Assembly: GCF_900163625.1 (NCBI RefSeq)
Contig: NZ_FUIE01000020.1
Location: forward strand, 124,001 to 188,000
Direction of reading: 5' to 3'
Length of the DNA: 64,000 nt
DNA from: Brevundimonas diminuta 3F5N
GTDB lineage: Bacteria; Pseudomonadota; Alphaproteobacteria; Caulobacterales; Caulobacteraceae
The position numbers were made by a program, and so were the translations under genes. The notes beneath the pieces were generated by a model, which saw only the letters and a program-made list of their open reading frames with translations, searched no databases and was not told the DNA's origin. Shown in pieces: positions 26,007 to 35,008 of this stretch; the stretch's first letter is position 1; each line of letters begins with the position of its first letter.

Positions 26007-27224
26007 CTAGGCCGCGCGTCCCGCCAGATAGCGGCGATGCAGCAGCGGCTTGCCCAACCAATAGGCCAGCTCCGCCGGGCGGCTGATATCCCAAACAGCC
26101 AGGTCGGCGGCCTTGCCCGCCTCAAGCGTGCCGATCTCGTCCTGCAGGCCCAGCGCGCGGGCTGCGTTGCGCGTGGCGCCCACCAGCGCCTCTTCCGGCG
26201 TCAGGCGGAACTGGACGCAGGCCAGATTGATCGCCGCCGTCATCGAGGCGACCGGCGAGGTGCCGGGGTTGCAGTCCGTCGCCACCGCCATGCGCGCGCC
26301 ATGCTGGCGCAGCAGGGCGATCGGCGGCGCCTGAGTCTCGCGCAGCATCAGGAAGGCGCCCGGCAGCAGCACCGCCACCACGCCCGCCTCGGCCATGGCC
26401 TTCACGCCCGCCTCGGTCGTGTGCTCGATATGGTCGGCCGACAGCGCCTGATAGCGGGCGGCCAGCGCCGCCCCGCCGCCATCCGACAGTTGGTCGGCGT
26501 GCAGCTTGACCGGCAGGCCCAATTCCTCGGCCTTGTCGAACAGGCGGCTGACCTCCTCGACCGAGAAGGCGATGGGCTCGCAATAGGCGTCCACGGCGTC
26601 GACCAGCCCCTCGGCGTGGGCGGCGGGCAGGATTTCATCCACAGCCTTGTCCACATAGACGGCGCGGTCGGCCTTATGCTCCGGCGGGACGGCGTGCAGG
26701 CCCAGGTAGGAAGTGCGCACCCGCACCCCGGCCTCGCGCCCGATGCGGCGAGCGACGCGCAGCATCTTCAGCTCGCTATCGTGATCCAGACCATAGCCGG
26801 ACTTGATCTCGACGGTGGTGACGCCGGTGGCCTTCAGCCCCTCCAGCCGCGCCAGGGCCGAGACGTAGAGCTGATCCTCGCTCTCTTCTCGCGTGGCGCG
26901 CACGGACGAGACGATGCCGCCTCCGGCGCGGGCGATCTCTTCATAGGTCGCGCCTTCCAGCCGCCGCTCGAACTCGCCCGAACGGTCGCCGCCGAAGACC
27001 AGATGGGTGTGACAGTCGACCAGCCCCGGCGTGACCCAGCGCCCGCCCAGACTGTCGGTTTCCACAGCTTTGTGCACAGGCAGGTCCGCACGCGGCCCGA
27101 CCCAGGCGATGCGCCCGTCCTTGATCAGGATGGCGGCGTCCTCGATCGCGCCATAGGGCGCTCCACCCTCGGTCATGACGGCGACGTGGCAGTCAGTGAT
27201 GAGACGGTCGTAAGTCAGTGTCAT
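26007..27224 (-). CDS. hutI: Imidazolonepropionase
   Basis: HutI hydrolyses imidazolone-5-propanoate to N-formimino-L-glutamate, the third step of histidine degradation. The 405-residue protein belongs to the amidohydrolase superfamily. The metal site begins with [11 protein letters not shown] (HxH), continues with the KSGYGLD segment, LHADQLSD (His ligand), SADHIEHT, and the late Asp in [11 protein letters not shown]. Length and motifs are typical and all metal ligands appear present. The ATG overlaps the stop of the preceding exported-protein gene (ATGA), so translation is coupled. It is the last hut gene on the minus strand. Cytosolic; controlled presumably by HutC. Confidence 0.97.
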   Translation of the reverse strand: MTLTYDRLITDCHVAVMTEGGAPYGAIEDAAILIKDGRIAWVGPRADLPVHKAVETDSLGGRWVTPGLVDCHTHLVFGGDRSGEFERRLEGATYEEIARAGGGIVSSVRATREESEDQLYVSALARLEGLKATGVTTVEIKSGYGLDHDSELKMLRVARRIGREAGVRVRTSYLGLHAVPPEHKADRAVYVDKAVDEILPAAHAEGLVDAVDAYCEPIAFSVEEVSRLFDKAEELGLPVKLHADQLSDGGGAALAARYQALSADHIEHTTEAGVKAMAEAGVVAVLLPGAFLMLRETQAPPIALLRQHGARMAVATDCNPGTSPVASMTAAINLACVQFRLTPEEALVGATRNAARALGLQDEIGTLEAGKAADLAVWDISRPAELAYWLGKPLLHRRYLAGRAA

Positions 27225-27667
27225 TCGTCAGTTTCCAGCCTTCCAGCGGCCTGTCTCAAAGCTTCTACCATCTGTGGATCAACGACCTCGGCCGGGGCCA
27301 AATGGCTGATCACGTACCAACGCCCCCAACGCCAAGGCTCCAAAGGCATGTCGCTAACTCTAATGCGGCGAGTAAAAGCGATCACAACACCCTCCGCAGG
27401 CGCCTCACCACAATTGGTACTGACACTGGTCATGCTTTTCCCAGGCGGAGTACTTCCATGAAGGGCAACCATGGGGCGGAGCTGGCTCCGGGCCTCCGTT
27501 ACAGGTTTGGCTCTTGCTAGGAAAACGGCGTCTGCGTCCCTCCACAAACCCTGCTGAAAGTCCAGACTCTCGGCGTAGGTCGGAGCAAAGTACGTGCAGG
27601 ACCAAGCGGGAGCAGCGCCTACACATCCTAGCAGGAAAACAAAGGTCGACGCCCAACGTCCTGTCAT
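27221..27667 (-). CDS. Exported cysteine-containing protein within the hut operon
   Basis: A 148-residue protein with a signal peptide ([24 protein letters not shown]; cleavage likely before or at Ser-Cys). The mature N-terminus [33 protein letters not shown] faintly resembles netrin/TIMP-like OB-fold starts, in which an N-terminal Cys is followed by an ADAVFxxR strand; this is a weak inference. A second Cys lies in STNCGEAP, consistent with one disulfide, and the C-terminus is helical. The gene overlaps hutG upstream and hutI downstream by ATGA at both ends, so it is a coupled member of the operon. By eye it has lower GC than its neighbours. Nothing in the known hut pathway calls for it. Confidence 0.82.
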   Translation of the reverse strand: MTGRWASTFVFLLGCVGAAPAWSCTYFAPTYAESLDFQQGLWRDADAVFLARAKPVTEARSQLRPMVALHGSTPPGKSMTSVSTNCGEAPAEGVVIAFTRRIRVSDMPLEPWRWGRWYVISHLAPAEVVDPQMVEALRQAAGRLETDE

Positions 27668-28563
27668 CGCGCGGCTACTCCAGCCAGAATTTCACAGAAC
27701 CAGCGGCCCGCCGTCAGGGAGCCGAGATCGCCGATTTCCAGCGACGGGTCGTATTCGGTCAGGTCGACGGCGCGGACCTTGGCGTGCGCGCCGATGGCGC
27801 GGGCGGCGTCGAAGAAGTCGTGGACCAAAACCCCTCCCGGCCGCGCGCCGGGGCTGGCGGGCCACTGACTGCGGTCGATGACGTCGATGTCGAAGTCGAC
27901 GTAGATGACCTCGCACAGGGACGACAGGCGCTCCAACTCCTCGACCACGATATTGGCCAGACCACGCTGGCGGCACTCGCGGGCGGTGCGGACGCTGATG
28001 CCGGCGGCCTCGGCCTTTTCATGGGCGCGGCGGGTGTTGGCGAAGGGCGCGAGGCCGACCTGGCTGATACGGCGGCCGTCCATGCCGTCATCCAGCAGGG
28101 CCTGGATCGGATTGCCGTTGGTCAGGCCCTGATCCGTGTCGCGCAGGTCGAAATGGGCGTCCAGGGTCAGCACGCCGACGCGCTCGAGCCCCAGAGCGTG
28201 AACGCCCGGCCGGGTGATGGCGTTGTTGCCGCCGACCAGAATGGTCAGGTCGCGGCGCGCTTGAGCCGCCACCGCGTCGCGCACGGGCTCAAAGGCGTCA
28301 AACGGCGAAACGGCCTTCAGCGTCACATCGCCAGCGTCGTGGACCTTGATCTCAAGCTCCAGACCCGTCTCGACGTCATAGGTCGACAAGCGCGGCAAGA
28401 CGCCGCGCAGCGTCTTCGGCCCCAGGTCACAACGGCCCGGCGTCAGCGACCGCTCGTTCAGCGGCGCGCCGATCAGAGCGACGGGAGCGTCGGGGTGATT
28501 GCCCACCAGATCGCCGACAGAACGCCACCCCAGGGCTTCAGACGGTTGGCTCATCAGGGTCAT
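27664..28563 (-). CDS. hutG: Formimidoylglutamase (arginase/ureohydrolase family)
   Basis: HutG splits N-formimino-L-glutamate to glutamate and formamide, the final step in one branch of histidine degradation. The 299-residue protein has arginase-family metal motifs: DAHFD (Asp135-His137-Asp139) and DFDID (Asp225, Asp227), with PGARPGG afterwards. The first motif, normally GGxH, reads GGNNAIT, placing Asn114 where the manganese-ligand His is expected. A subfamily may naturally use another residue there. Operon position between hutC and the exported gene supports the function. Both ends overlap neighbours by ATGA. No hutF or separate formylglutamate deformylase gene is visible, so this one-step route is likely used. 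Confidence 0.9.
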   Translation of the reverse strand: MTLMSQPSEALGWRSVGDLVGNHPDAPVALIGAPLNERSLTPGRCDLGPKTLRGVLPRLSTYDVETGLELEIKVHDAGDVTLKAVSPFDAFEPVRDAVAAQARRDLTILVGGNNAITRPGVHALGLERVGVLTLDAHFDLRDTDQGLTNGNPIQALLDDGMDGRRISQVGLAPFANTRRAHEKAEAAGISVRTARECRQRGLANIVVEELERLSSLCEVIYVDFDIDVIDRSQWPASPGARPGGVLVHDFFDAARAIGAHAKVRAVDLTEYDPSLEIGDLGSLTAGRWFCEILAGVAAR

Positions 28564-29261
28564 CCTTTGGTCGGGGAAAAGCGCGCGACCAGATCATAGG
28601 CCGCGCCGGGGAAAATCTGTGAGGCCCAGGTCACGCCGTGGCCGTCGCGCCAAGTGCGGCGCTCCAGCCGCAGGCAGGGCGCGCCGTCAGCCAGGCCCAG
28701 GCCCGCCGCCGTCTCGCGGTCGGCGCCGACGGCAGAAATGCGATGCTCGGCCTCGGTCCAGGGCATGTGGGCCAATAGCCAGCCGCCCGGCGGCTGCGTC
28801 GTAAAGTCGGCGGCCTCCGCCTCGGGCGCTGCGGACAGGGAGATCAGACGGCGCTCGAAAACGAACGGCAAACCGTCGGCCAGGTGCAGGGTCTGCAGTT
28901 CGATCACCCGCTCGCCCAGCCCGTCTTCCTCGCCGCTCGCCGGGCGGACGATGCGGCCCAGCAGGCGATGGGAATAGGCCAGGCCCCGGCTCTCGATCTC
29001 GCCTTGAATATCGGGGATGGAAACCAGGGCCGAGGAATGCAGCGGCGGATGAGCCACCACCGTGCCGGCGCGACGCCGCCGCACCACCAGCCCGCGCGAC
29101 GCCAGATCAGACATGGCGCGCGACACGGTCATGCGGGCGCAGCCGTATTCCGCCGTCAATTCAGCCTCGGTCGGGATGCGGAAACCCGGCCGCCACTCGC
29201 CTGAGGCGATGCGGCGCTCGATGTCGCCCGCGATGCGGCGATGAAGCGGCTCCTGATCCAT
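28560..29261 (-). CDS. hutC: HutC, GntR-family histidine utilisation repressor
   Basis: A 233-residue transcription factor. The N-terminal winged helix (residues 1-70) contains IPTEAELTAEYGCARMTVSRAMSDLASRGLVVRRRRAGTVV, the GntR signature, and the C-terminal UTRA ligand domain (from about residue 85) includes VFERRLISL and WASQIFPG. HutC proteins repress hut genes until urocanate binds the UTRA pocket. The start was set at MDQEPLHRRIAGDIE; the longer frame upstream reads through the promoter. It diverges from hutU, with the palindrome ATGTCTAGACAT between them, and leads the minus-strand hut genes, so it is probably autoregulated. Its stop overlaps the hutG ATG. Confidence 0.94.
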   Translation of the reverse strand: MDQEPLHRRIAGDIERRIASGEWRPGFRIPTEAELTAEYGCARMTVSRAMSDLASRGLVVRRRRAGTVVAHPPLHSSALVSIPDIQGEIESRGLAYSHRLLGRIVRPASGEEDGLGERVIELQTLHLADGLPFVFERRLISLSAAPEAEAADFTTQPPGGWLLAHMPWTEAEHRISAVGADRETAAGLGLADGAPCLRLERRTWRDGHGVTWASQIFPGAAYDLVARFSPTKG

Positions 29262-29289
29262 GAAACGAAAATGCCTCTTGCACGCAATA

Positions 29290-29301
29290 ATGTCTAGACA
29301 T
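29290..29301. promoter_or_regulatory. Probable HutC operator between hutC and hutU
   Basis: ATGTCTAGACAT is a perfect 12-bp palindrome of the TGT-n4-ACA type expected for HutC. It lies 28 bases from the hutC start and about 50 from the hutU start, so one site could control both directions. A second inverted repeat, GTGCG-accaa-CGCAC (29306-29320), lies beside it. Confidence 0.65.
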
Positions 29302-29350
29302 AACAGTGCGACCAACGCACGACGGCGGCTGACGCCGCATGGAGGATTCG

Positions 29351-31015
29351 ATGGCCACGCCCAACACCCGTATCATCCGCAGCCCGCGCGGGCCGGAAAA
29401 GACCGCAAAGACCTGGGCGGCCGAAGCCGCCATGCGGATGCTGATGAACAACCTTGACCCCGAGGTGGCCGAGCGTCCCGAAGACCTGGTCGTCTATGGC
29501 GGCATCGGCAAAGCGGCCCGCAACTGGCAGGCCTTCGACACCATCGTCGACCAGTTGCAGAAGCTGGAAGCCGACGAGACGCTGATGGTCCAGTCGGGCA
29601 AGCCGGTCGGCGTCTTCCGCACCCATGCCGACGCGCCGCGCGTGCTGATCGCCAACTCCAACCTGGTGCCCAAGTGGGCGACCTGGGAGCACTTCAACGA
29701 ACTCGATAAGAAGGGTCTGGCCATGTACGGCCAGATGACCGCCGGGTCGTGGATCTACATCGGTACCCAGGGCATCGTTCAGGGCACCTATGAAACCTTC
29801 ATGGAAGCGGGTCGCCAGCACTATGGCGGCGACTGGTCGGGCAGGTGGATTCTGACGGCGGGCCTGGGCGGCATGGGCGGCGCCCAGCCGCTGGCCGCGA
29901 CCATGGCCGGCGCCTCGTGCATCACCATCGAGTGCCAGCGTAGCCGCATCGAGTTCCGCCTGCGCACCCGCTACGTCGACGTCATGGCCGAAACGCTGGA
30001 CGAAGCCCTGGCCCTGCTGGAGCAGTCGTTCAAGGACAAGAAAGCCTTGTCGATCGGCCTGTTGGGCAATGCGGCTGATCTTCTGCCTGAAATGGTCAAG
30101 CGCGGCGTTCGCCCCGATCTGGTGACCGATCAGACCAGCGCCCACGACCCGGTCAACGGCTATTTGCCCTCGGGCTGGACCGTCGCCGAGTGGGAAGAGA
30201 AGCGCGTCAGCGACCCGGCCGCCGTCGAGACCGCCGCCCGCGCGTCGATGGCGACCCACGTCAAGGCCATGCTGGACTTCCAGAAGATGGGCGTCCCCAC
30301 GACCGACTACGGCAACAACATCCGTCAGGTCGCCTTTGACGAAGGCGTCGAGAACGCCTTCGACTTCCCCGGCTTTGTGCCCGCCTACATCCGCCCGCTG
30401 TTCTGCCGTGGGATCGGCCCGTTCCGCTGGGCCGCGCTGTCGGGTGATCCCGAGGACATCCGCAAGACGGATGAGGCGATGAAGAAGCTGTTCCCCGACA
30501 ACGCCGGCCTGCACCGCTGGCTGGACATGGCGGGCGAGCGCATCGCCTTCCAGGGCCTGCCGGCGCGCATCTGCTGGATCGGTCTAGGCGACCGCCACCG
30601 CGCGGGTCTGATGTTCAACGAGATGGTCGCTTCGGGCGAGCTGAGCGCCCCCATCGTCATCGGCCGCGACCATCTGGACTCAGGCTCCGTCGCCAGCCCG
30701 AACCGCGAGACCGAGGCCATGATGGACGGCTCGGACGCCGTGTCCGACTGGCCCCTGCTGAACGCCCTGCTGAACACCGCATCGGGCGCGTCGTGGGTGT
30801 CGCTGCACCACGGCGGCGGGGTCGGCATGGGCTATAGCCAGCACTCGGGCGTCGTCATCGTCGCCGACGGCACCGAAGAAGCCGCCAAGCGTCTGGAGCG
30901 CGTTCTGTGGAACGACCCGGCCACCGGCGTCATGCGCCACGCCGACGCCGGATACGACATCGCCAAGGACGCCGCGCGCGAACATGGCCTGAACCTGCCC
31001 TCGCTGGACCTGTAA
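29351..31015 (+). CDS. hutU: Urocanate hydratase
   Basis: HutU adds water to urocanate with tightly bound NAD+ as an electrophile, giving imidazolone propionate. The 554-residue protein shows the NAD-binding glycine-rich [20 protein letters not shown] segment, the conserved [12 protein letters not shown] and [18 protein letters not shown], and the C-terminal [15 protein letters not shown]. The start was placed at the ATG 5 bases after GGAGG; an upstream ATG at 29339 overlaps that Shine-Dalgarno. A small hairpin (GCGGC/GCCGC) precedes the ribosome-binding site. hutH begins 4 bases after its stop. Confidence 0.98.
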   Translation: MATPNTRIIRSPRGPEKTAKTWAAEAAMRMLMNNLDPEVAERPEDLVVYGGIGKAARNWQAFDTIVDQLQKLEADETLMVQSGKPVGVFRTHADAPRVLIANSNLVPKWATWEHFNELDKKGLAMYGQMTAGSWIYIGTQGIVQGTYETFMEAGRQHYGGDWSGRWILTAGLGGMGGAQPLAATMAGASCITIECQRSRIEFRLRTRYVDVMAETLDEALALLEQSFKDKKALSIGLLGNAADLLPEMVKRGVRPDLVTDQTSAHDPVNGYLPSGWTVAEWEEKRVSDPAAVETAARASMATHVKAMLDFQKMGVPTTDYGNNIRQVAFDEGVENAFDFPGFVPAYIRPLFCRGIGPFRWAALSGDPEDIRKTDEAMKKLFPDNAGLHRWLDMAGERIAFQGLPARICWIGLGDRHRAGLMFNEMVASGELSAPIVIGRDHLDSGSVASPNRETEAMMDGSDAVSDWPLLNALLNTASGASWVSLHHGGGVGMGYSQHSGVVIVADGTEEAAKRLERVLWNDPATGVMRHADAGYDIAKDAAREHGLNLPSLDL

Positions 31016-31019
31016 GCCT

Positions 31020-32552
31020 ATGACCACCACCATTGAAATCGGCGCTGCGCCGCTCACCCTCGCCCAGCTTCGCTCGGTCCTCAACGGCCCGGTCACGGTC
31101 AGCCTGACCGACGCCGCCTGGGCCAATGTCGAGAAGGGCGCGGCTGTCGTCGCCGCCATCCTGGACGAAGGCCGCACCGTCTATGGCATCAACACGGGCT
31201 TCGGCCTGCTGGCCAACACCAGCATCGCGGCGGAAGACCTTGAAACCCTTCAGAAGAACCTAGTGCTCAGCCACGCCTGCGGCGTCGGCGAGCCGCTGAG
31301 CGCGGACACCACCCGCCTGCTGATGGTGCTGAAGATCGCCAGCCTGTCGAAGGGCGCCTCGGGCGTGCGTCGTCACACGCTGGAGACCCTGATCGGCATG
31401 GTCAACGCCGAGGTCCTGCCGCTGATCCCGGCCAAGGGCTCGGTCGGCGCTTCAGGCGATCTGGCGCCGCTGGCCCATATGTCGTGCGTCCTGATCGGCG
31501 TCAGCGAAGCCCGCTATCAGGGCCAGGTGCTGGACGCCGTGTCGGCTCTGGCCAAGGCCGGGTTGAAGCCCGTCGTCCTAGGCCCGAAGGAAGGCCTGGC
31601 CCTGCTGAATGGCACCCAGTGCTCGACGGCCCTGGCGCTGACCGGCCTGTTCGCGGCCGAAGACGTCTTCGCCGCCGCCATCGCCGCGGGCGGCCTGTCG
31701 GTCGACGCCCTGCTTGGCTCGGACGCGCCGTTCGATCCCCGCATCCACGCCCTGCGCGGCCAGCCGGGCCAGATCGACGTGGCCCGGCGCCTGCGCGAGT
31801 TGCTGAGCGGCAGCGCCATCCGCGAGAGCCATCGTCACGATTGCGCCAAGGTGCAGGACCCCTACTCGCTGCGCTGCCAGCCGCAGGTCATGGGCGCGAC
31901 GCTGGACGTGCTGCGCAACGCGGCCGCCATGCTGGAGCGTGAAGCCAACGCCGTGACCGACAATCCGCTGGTCTTCATCGAGGATGGCGACGTCATCTCG
32001 GGCGGCAACTTTCACGCAGAACCTGTTGCATATGCAGCCGATCAGATCGCCATGGCCCTGTGCGAGATCGGCAATATCAGCGAGCGTCGCACCTCCATCC
32101 TGGTCGACCCCAAGATGACCGACCTGCCCGCCTTCCTGGTCAAGGACAGCGGCGTGAACTCGGGCTTCATGATCGCCCAGGTGACGGCTGCGGCCCTGGT
32201 GGCCGAGAACCGCATGGTCGCCCATCCTTGCGTCATCGACACCGTACCGACCAGCGCCAACCAGGAAGACCACGTGTCGATGGCCACCCACGGCGCACGT
32301 CGCCTGCTGGACATGGCCGCCAACACGGCGACCGTGGTCGGCATTGAACTGCTGGCAGCAGCGCAGGGAATCGAGTTCCGCCGTCCGCTGACCTCGTCGC
32401 CGGAACTGGAGCAGACCTACGCCATCGTGCGCGAGGCCTGCGGCGCCTATACGGAAGACCGCTATTTCGCGCCGGACATCGCTCGTGCGACGGAAGGCGT
32501 GCGCGCAGGCCGTTACCGGGCCTTTGCCGGCGATCTGTTGCCTTCGGCTTGA
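31020..32552 (+). CDS. hutH: Histidine ammonia-lyase
   Basis: HutH removes ammonia from L-histidine to make trans-urocanate, the first step of the pathway. The 510-residue protein has the MIO cofactor triad Ala144-Ser145-Gly146 in [15 protein letters not shown], which cyclises autocatalytically. Other landmarks are VYGINTGFG (the catalytic Tyr loop), [21 protein letters not shown] and a [13 protein letters not shown] segment. It follows hutU by 4 bases and is surely co-transcribed. Cytosolic tetramer by family. No anomaly seen. Confidence 0.98.
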   Translation: MTTTIEIGAAPLTLAQLRSVLNGPVTVSLTDAAWANVEKGAAVVAAILDEGRTVYGINTGFGLLANTSIAAEDLETLQKNLVLSHACGVGEPLSADTTRLLMVLKIASLSKGASGVRRHTLETLIGMVNAEVLPLIPAKGSVGASGDLAPLAHMSCVLIGVSEARYQGQVLDAVSALAKAGLKPVVLGPKEGLALLNGTQCSTALALTGLFAAEDVFAAAIAAGGLSVDALLGSDAPFDPRIHALRGQPGQIDVARRLRELLSGSAIRESHRHDCAKVQDPYSLRCQPQVMGATLDVLRNAAAMLEREANAVTDNPLVFIEDGDVISGGNFHAEPVAYAADQIAMALCEIGNISERRTSILVDPKMTDLPAFLVKDSGVNSGFMIAQVTAAALVAENRMVAHPCVIDTVPTSANQEDHVSMATHGARRLLDMAANTATVVGIELLAAAQGIEFRRPLTSSPELEQTYAIVREACGAYTEDRYFAPDIARATEGVRAGRYRAFAGDLLPSA

Positions 32553-32608
32553 ACCGGACGGCGGTTGAGCGCTTTCGTAATAGGCACGAACGCAGGATGC
32601 CGCCGACC

Positions 32609-33109
32609 ATGAACAAAAGCGCCATCATTCTGGCATCCGCCGCCCTGGTCCTGACCGGACTAGGCGCGGCGGGCTGGGCCGCCTGGAATTCGACCTCGGC
32701 GGCGCATGGCGGGCGGGCATCAGGCTCAGCCGTCGCCATCGACGTCGTGCCGCCCGTCGAACCCGATCTGCCCGTCGGCTCCATCATGGCTGTTGGGGAG
32801 CTGCGGGGCGGATACGAACACGATCCCGAACGGCTTGCTGCCCTGCCCGGCGACGACGAACCCTATGTCGAGAGCGCCTGGCTGGAGCTGATGCCCGACC
32901 TGCCTACGCCGCCGACGCATGACGCGCCTCCGACCATTATCCGACCCACAGCGCCTCCGCCCGCTCCGCAATTGAAGCAGGACGACTACGGTTTCGGTTT
33001 CGATACGCCTCAGCCCGACTACGCGGCTGAGCGTGAAGCTCGCCAGTCCGCGCTCAAAGACCCGCCGGCGCCTGACACGCGGGCCGCATCAGACAGCGTC
33101 TTCTATTGA
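32609..33109 (+). CDS. Membrane-anchored disordered periplasmic protein ending SDSVFY
   Basis: A 166-residue protein. A hydrophobic N-terminus (residues 4-27, SAIILASAALVLTGLGAAGWAAW) without lipobox suggests an uncleaved signal anchor. The rest is rich in Pro, Asp and Ala and looks disordered (PTPPTHDAPPTIIRPTAPPPAPQ), with acidic patches. It ends AASDSVFY, like the lipoprotein at 6507-6776 (ESDTLFY). The ATG at 32609 is preferred to the TTG overlapping the hutH stop, since the hydrophobic segment starts there; GCAGGA precedes it by 11 bases. It follows hutH by 56 bases and is closed by a strong terminator. Function unknown; it does not resemble any hut transporter. Confidence 0.8.
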   Translation: MNKSAIILASAALVLTGLGAAGWAAWNSTSAAHGGRASGSAVAIDVVPPVEPDLPVGSIMAVGELRGGYEHDPERLAALPGDDEPYVESAWLELMPDLPTPPTHDAPPTIIRPTAPPPAPQLKQDDYGFGFDTPQPDYAAEREARQSALKDPPAPDTRAASDSVFY

Positions 33110-33138
33110 AAAAGGCCCCGGCGAAACCGGGGCCTTTT
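33108..33138. terminator. Bidirectional terminator after the hutUH unit
   Basis: AAAAAGGCCCCGG-cgaaa-CCGGGGCCTTTT forms an 8-bp GC stem extended by A-T pairs with T-tracts on both strands. It serves the plus-strand gene ending at 33109 and the convergent minus-strand PPC gene ending at 33144. Confidence 0.92.
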
Positions 33139-33143
33139 CCTTG

Positions 33144-33905
33144 TCAGCGCATCGTCGTGACGGAGACGGTGTAATCGCCTTCCTGCGCCGAGCTGAGGCT
33201 GTTGGCGCGGAAGGAATAGGAGCCGGGGCGCAGGTCCTGAGTGACCATGGCGCTCGTGCCGCCGCCGCTGTCGTCGTCGGAGGCCAGGCTGTCGCCGTCG
33301 CATTGCGGCCCTTCGTGCAGCGAGAGGTAGGCGTCGAACTGCGCCGAATCCATGCGGACCGAGACATTGCCCCCGCGGCTGACGTTCAGGACGTAGCAGT
33401 CGTAGAAGGAGCCGTCGTCGGCCTGACGGTCGCTGAACTCCAGTCGGCCCTGGCGGCTTTCACCGACCGAGATCGGCACGATCTGGGTGGTCGGGCGCAG
33501 GCGCTGGCCTTCCGAGACGCTGAGGCGGAAGGAGCCGGTCTGGCCCTCGCTCAGCGTGTTCGCGCGGATGATCCAGTTCCCGCCGTTGGAAACGAAGCGC
33601 AGTTGCGAGTCGGTCCCCATGTCCGGACCGTCGTCGTTCGTCACCGAGGTCTCGTCGCAATCCGTGCCCGCGCCCGCCATCAGGAAGGTGTCGAAATCCG
33701 ACGACTGCATGGTCACCGTATAGGCCTGGCCCGATTGGGTCTGCACCACGTAGCAACGGTAGTGCGACCCGTCGTCCATACGGGCGTCCTTGCTGCTGAA
33801 GTTGCCGGTCACGGTCTGCCCAGGCCGGATGGAGCTCTGGGCCGCGGCGGCGCCGGCCAGAAGCAGGGAGGACGCGAGAACCGACGTCATCAACAGGGCG
33901 CGCAT
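33144..33905 (-). CDS. Secreted protein with two PPC-like domains
   Basis: A 253-residue exported protein. A signal peptide (residues 1-22, LLLAGAAAAQ) is followed by two beta-sandwich repeats of about 110 residues related to bacterial pre-peptidase C-terminal (PPC) domains. Each carries a YxCYV segment (HYRCYVVQ, FYDCYVLN), an S-x-FD-T/A-Y/F-L strand (SSDFDTFLMAG, SAQFDAYLSLHEG), and an acidic DD-rich turn. The two Cys in each repeat probably form disulfides. AAGGAG lies 8 bases before the selected ATG; the frame extends upstream but without signal-peptide sense. It is the last gene of a unit with fni and the 604-residue PPC protein. Such domains usually bind proteins or polysaccharide or aid secretion. 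No catalytic domain is present. Confidence 0.87.
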   Translation of the reverse strand: MRALLMTSVLASSLLLAGAAAAQSSIRPGQTVTGNFSSKDARMDDGSHYRCYVVQTQSGQAYTVTMQSSDFDTFLMAGAGTDCDETSVTNDDGPDMGTDSQLRFVSNGGNWIIRANTLSEGQTGSFRLSVSEGQRLRPTTQIVPISVGESRQGRLEFSDRQADDGSFYDCYVLNVSRGGNVSVRMDSAQFDAYLSLHEGPQCDGDSLASDDDSGGGTSAMVTQDLRPGSYSFRANSLSSAQEGDYTVSVTTMR

Positions 33906-33955
33906 GGGAATCTCCTTGGGTGCGACGCAAAAATCGTAGGGCGAAAATGCCCAGC

Positions 33956-35008
33956 TTATTTGACAGGAAGCAACGAAACTCGTTTCAAAGCCGCTAAATT
34001 TGAAGCGTTTACGCAAAAACATACGGTTCGCAGTTGCCGAATGGCGAGCTGGAACCGTTCGATGACCGCCTCGGTCGAGACGGTCGCCGCCTGGATGACG
34101 CCCGAGGCCATGCCGACGACATCGGCGCCCAGGCGAATCGCCTTGGCCGCATCTACGCCATCACGCACGCCGCCCGATCCGATCAGCAGGGCGTCGGGCA
34201 AGGCGTTGCGTGTCTCAGCCAGGGCGCGCGCGGTCGGAATGCCCCAGTCAGCGAAGGCCAGGGCATGCGCCTTGTCCGCCGCATCAGTCGCGCGCTCGCC
34301 CTCGATCAGACCCCAGTTGGCGCCGCCAGCTCCGGCGACATCGACCCCCGCCGCGCCCATGGCGATCAAGCGCTGGGCCGTCACGGCCGAAATCCCCGCT
34401 CCCGTCTCCTTGACGATGACCGGCGCGTCCAGATCGCGGATCAGGGCCTGAAGCGCCGCCCCTACGCCCCACCAGTCCCGATCGCCTTCCGGCTGACAGG
34501 CCTCCTGCAGCGGGTTCAGGTGAACGACCAGGGCGTCGGCGCCGATCATGTCCAGCGCCCGGCGCGCCTCGTCCCGACCGAAGCCGCGCGTCAGCTGGGC
34601 CGCGCCGATGTTGGCCAGGATGGGCGTATCCGGCGCCTTCAGCCGCAGCGAGAAGTCCAGCCCGCCCGCCGCGCCGCCTTCCAGCGCCGCCCGCTGCGAG
34701 CCGACCGCCAGGGCGATGCCCAGGTACTGCGCCGCCTCGGCCAGGCGGGCGTTGATCGCCCCGGCGCGCGCCGGGCCGCCGGTCATGGCGCTGATCAGGA
34801 AAGGCGCCTTCAGCCGCCGCCCCAGGAAGTCGACGCCCAGATCGATGCGTGCATGATCAAGGTCCGGCAGGGCCTCGTGCACGAAGCGCCAGTCGTCAAA
34901 GCCCGCAGACAGGGCATGACGCCCGCCGCCGGCCAGCACCACGTCTAGGTGCTGGTCTTTCCGGCCCAGGATCAGGGCCGAGGCGGCGGCGTCGTCAGGT
35001 TCGCTCAG
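33956..35008 (-). CDS. fni: Type 2 isopentenyl-diphosphate isomerase, apparent CTG start
   Basis: IDI-2 interconverts IPP and DMAPP using FMN and feeds isoprenoid synthesis. The protein has a TIM barrel with GGGRHAL, FLISAMTGG, ANIGAAQL, VHLNPLQEACQPEGD and VIVKETGAGIS. The only in-frame ATG, GTG or TTG near the N-terminus is GTG at 34942, which would drop the conserved substrate-binding GRKDQH. Extending the frame restores it; the open frame offers only CTG codons. The CTG at 35008 overlaps the stop of the upstream gene (CTGA) and has GGAG 8 bases before it, so I place the start there, giving 350 residues, normal for the family. An upstream sequencing error is an alternative. It is flanked on the same strand by two PPC-domain genes. 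Confidence 0.85.
   Translation of the reverse strand: MSEPDDAAASALILGRKDQHLDVVLAGGGRHALSAGFDDWRFVHEALPDLDHARIDLGVDFLGRRLKAPFLISAMTGGPARAGAINARLAEAAQYLGIALAVGSQRAALEGGAAGGLDFSLRLKAPDTPILANIGAAQLTRGFGRDEARRALDMIGADALVVHLNPLQEACQPEGDRDWWGVGAALQALIRDLDAPVIVKETGAGISAVTAQRLIAMGAAGVDVAGAGGANWGLIEGERATDAADKAHALAFADWGIPTARALAETRNALPDALLIGSGGVRDGVDAAKAIRLGADVVGMASGVIQAATVSTEAVIERFQLAIRQLRTVCFCVNASNLAALKRVSLLPVK

Noticed and set aside
24426-27461. A 1011-residue open frame on the plus strand
   Set aside because: It is antisense to the CrtI-like, hutI and neighbouring genes, is Arg/Gln/His-rich as expected for a GC-rich shadow, and shows no domain.
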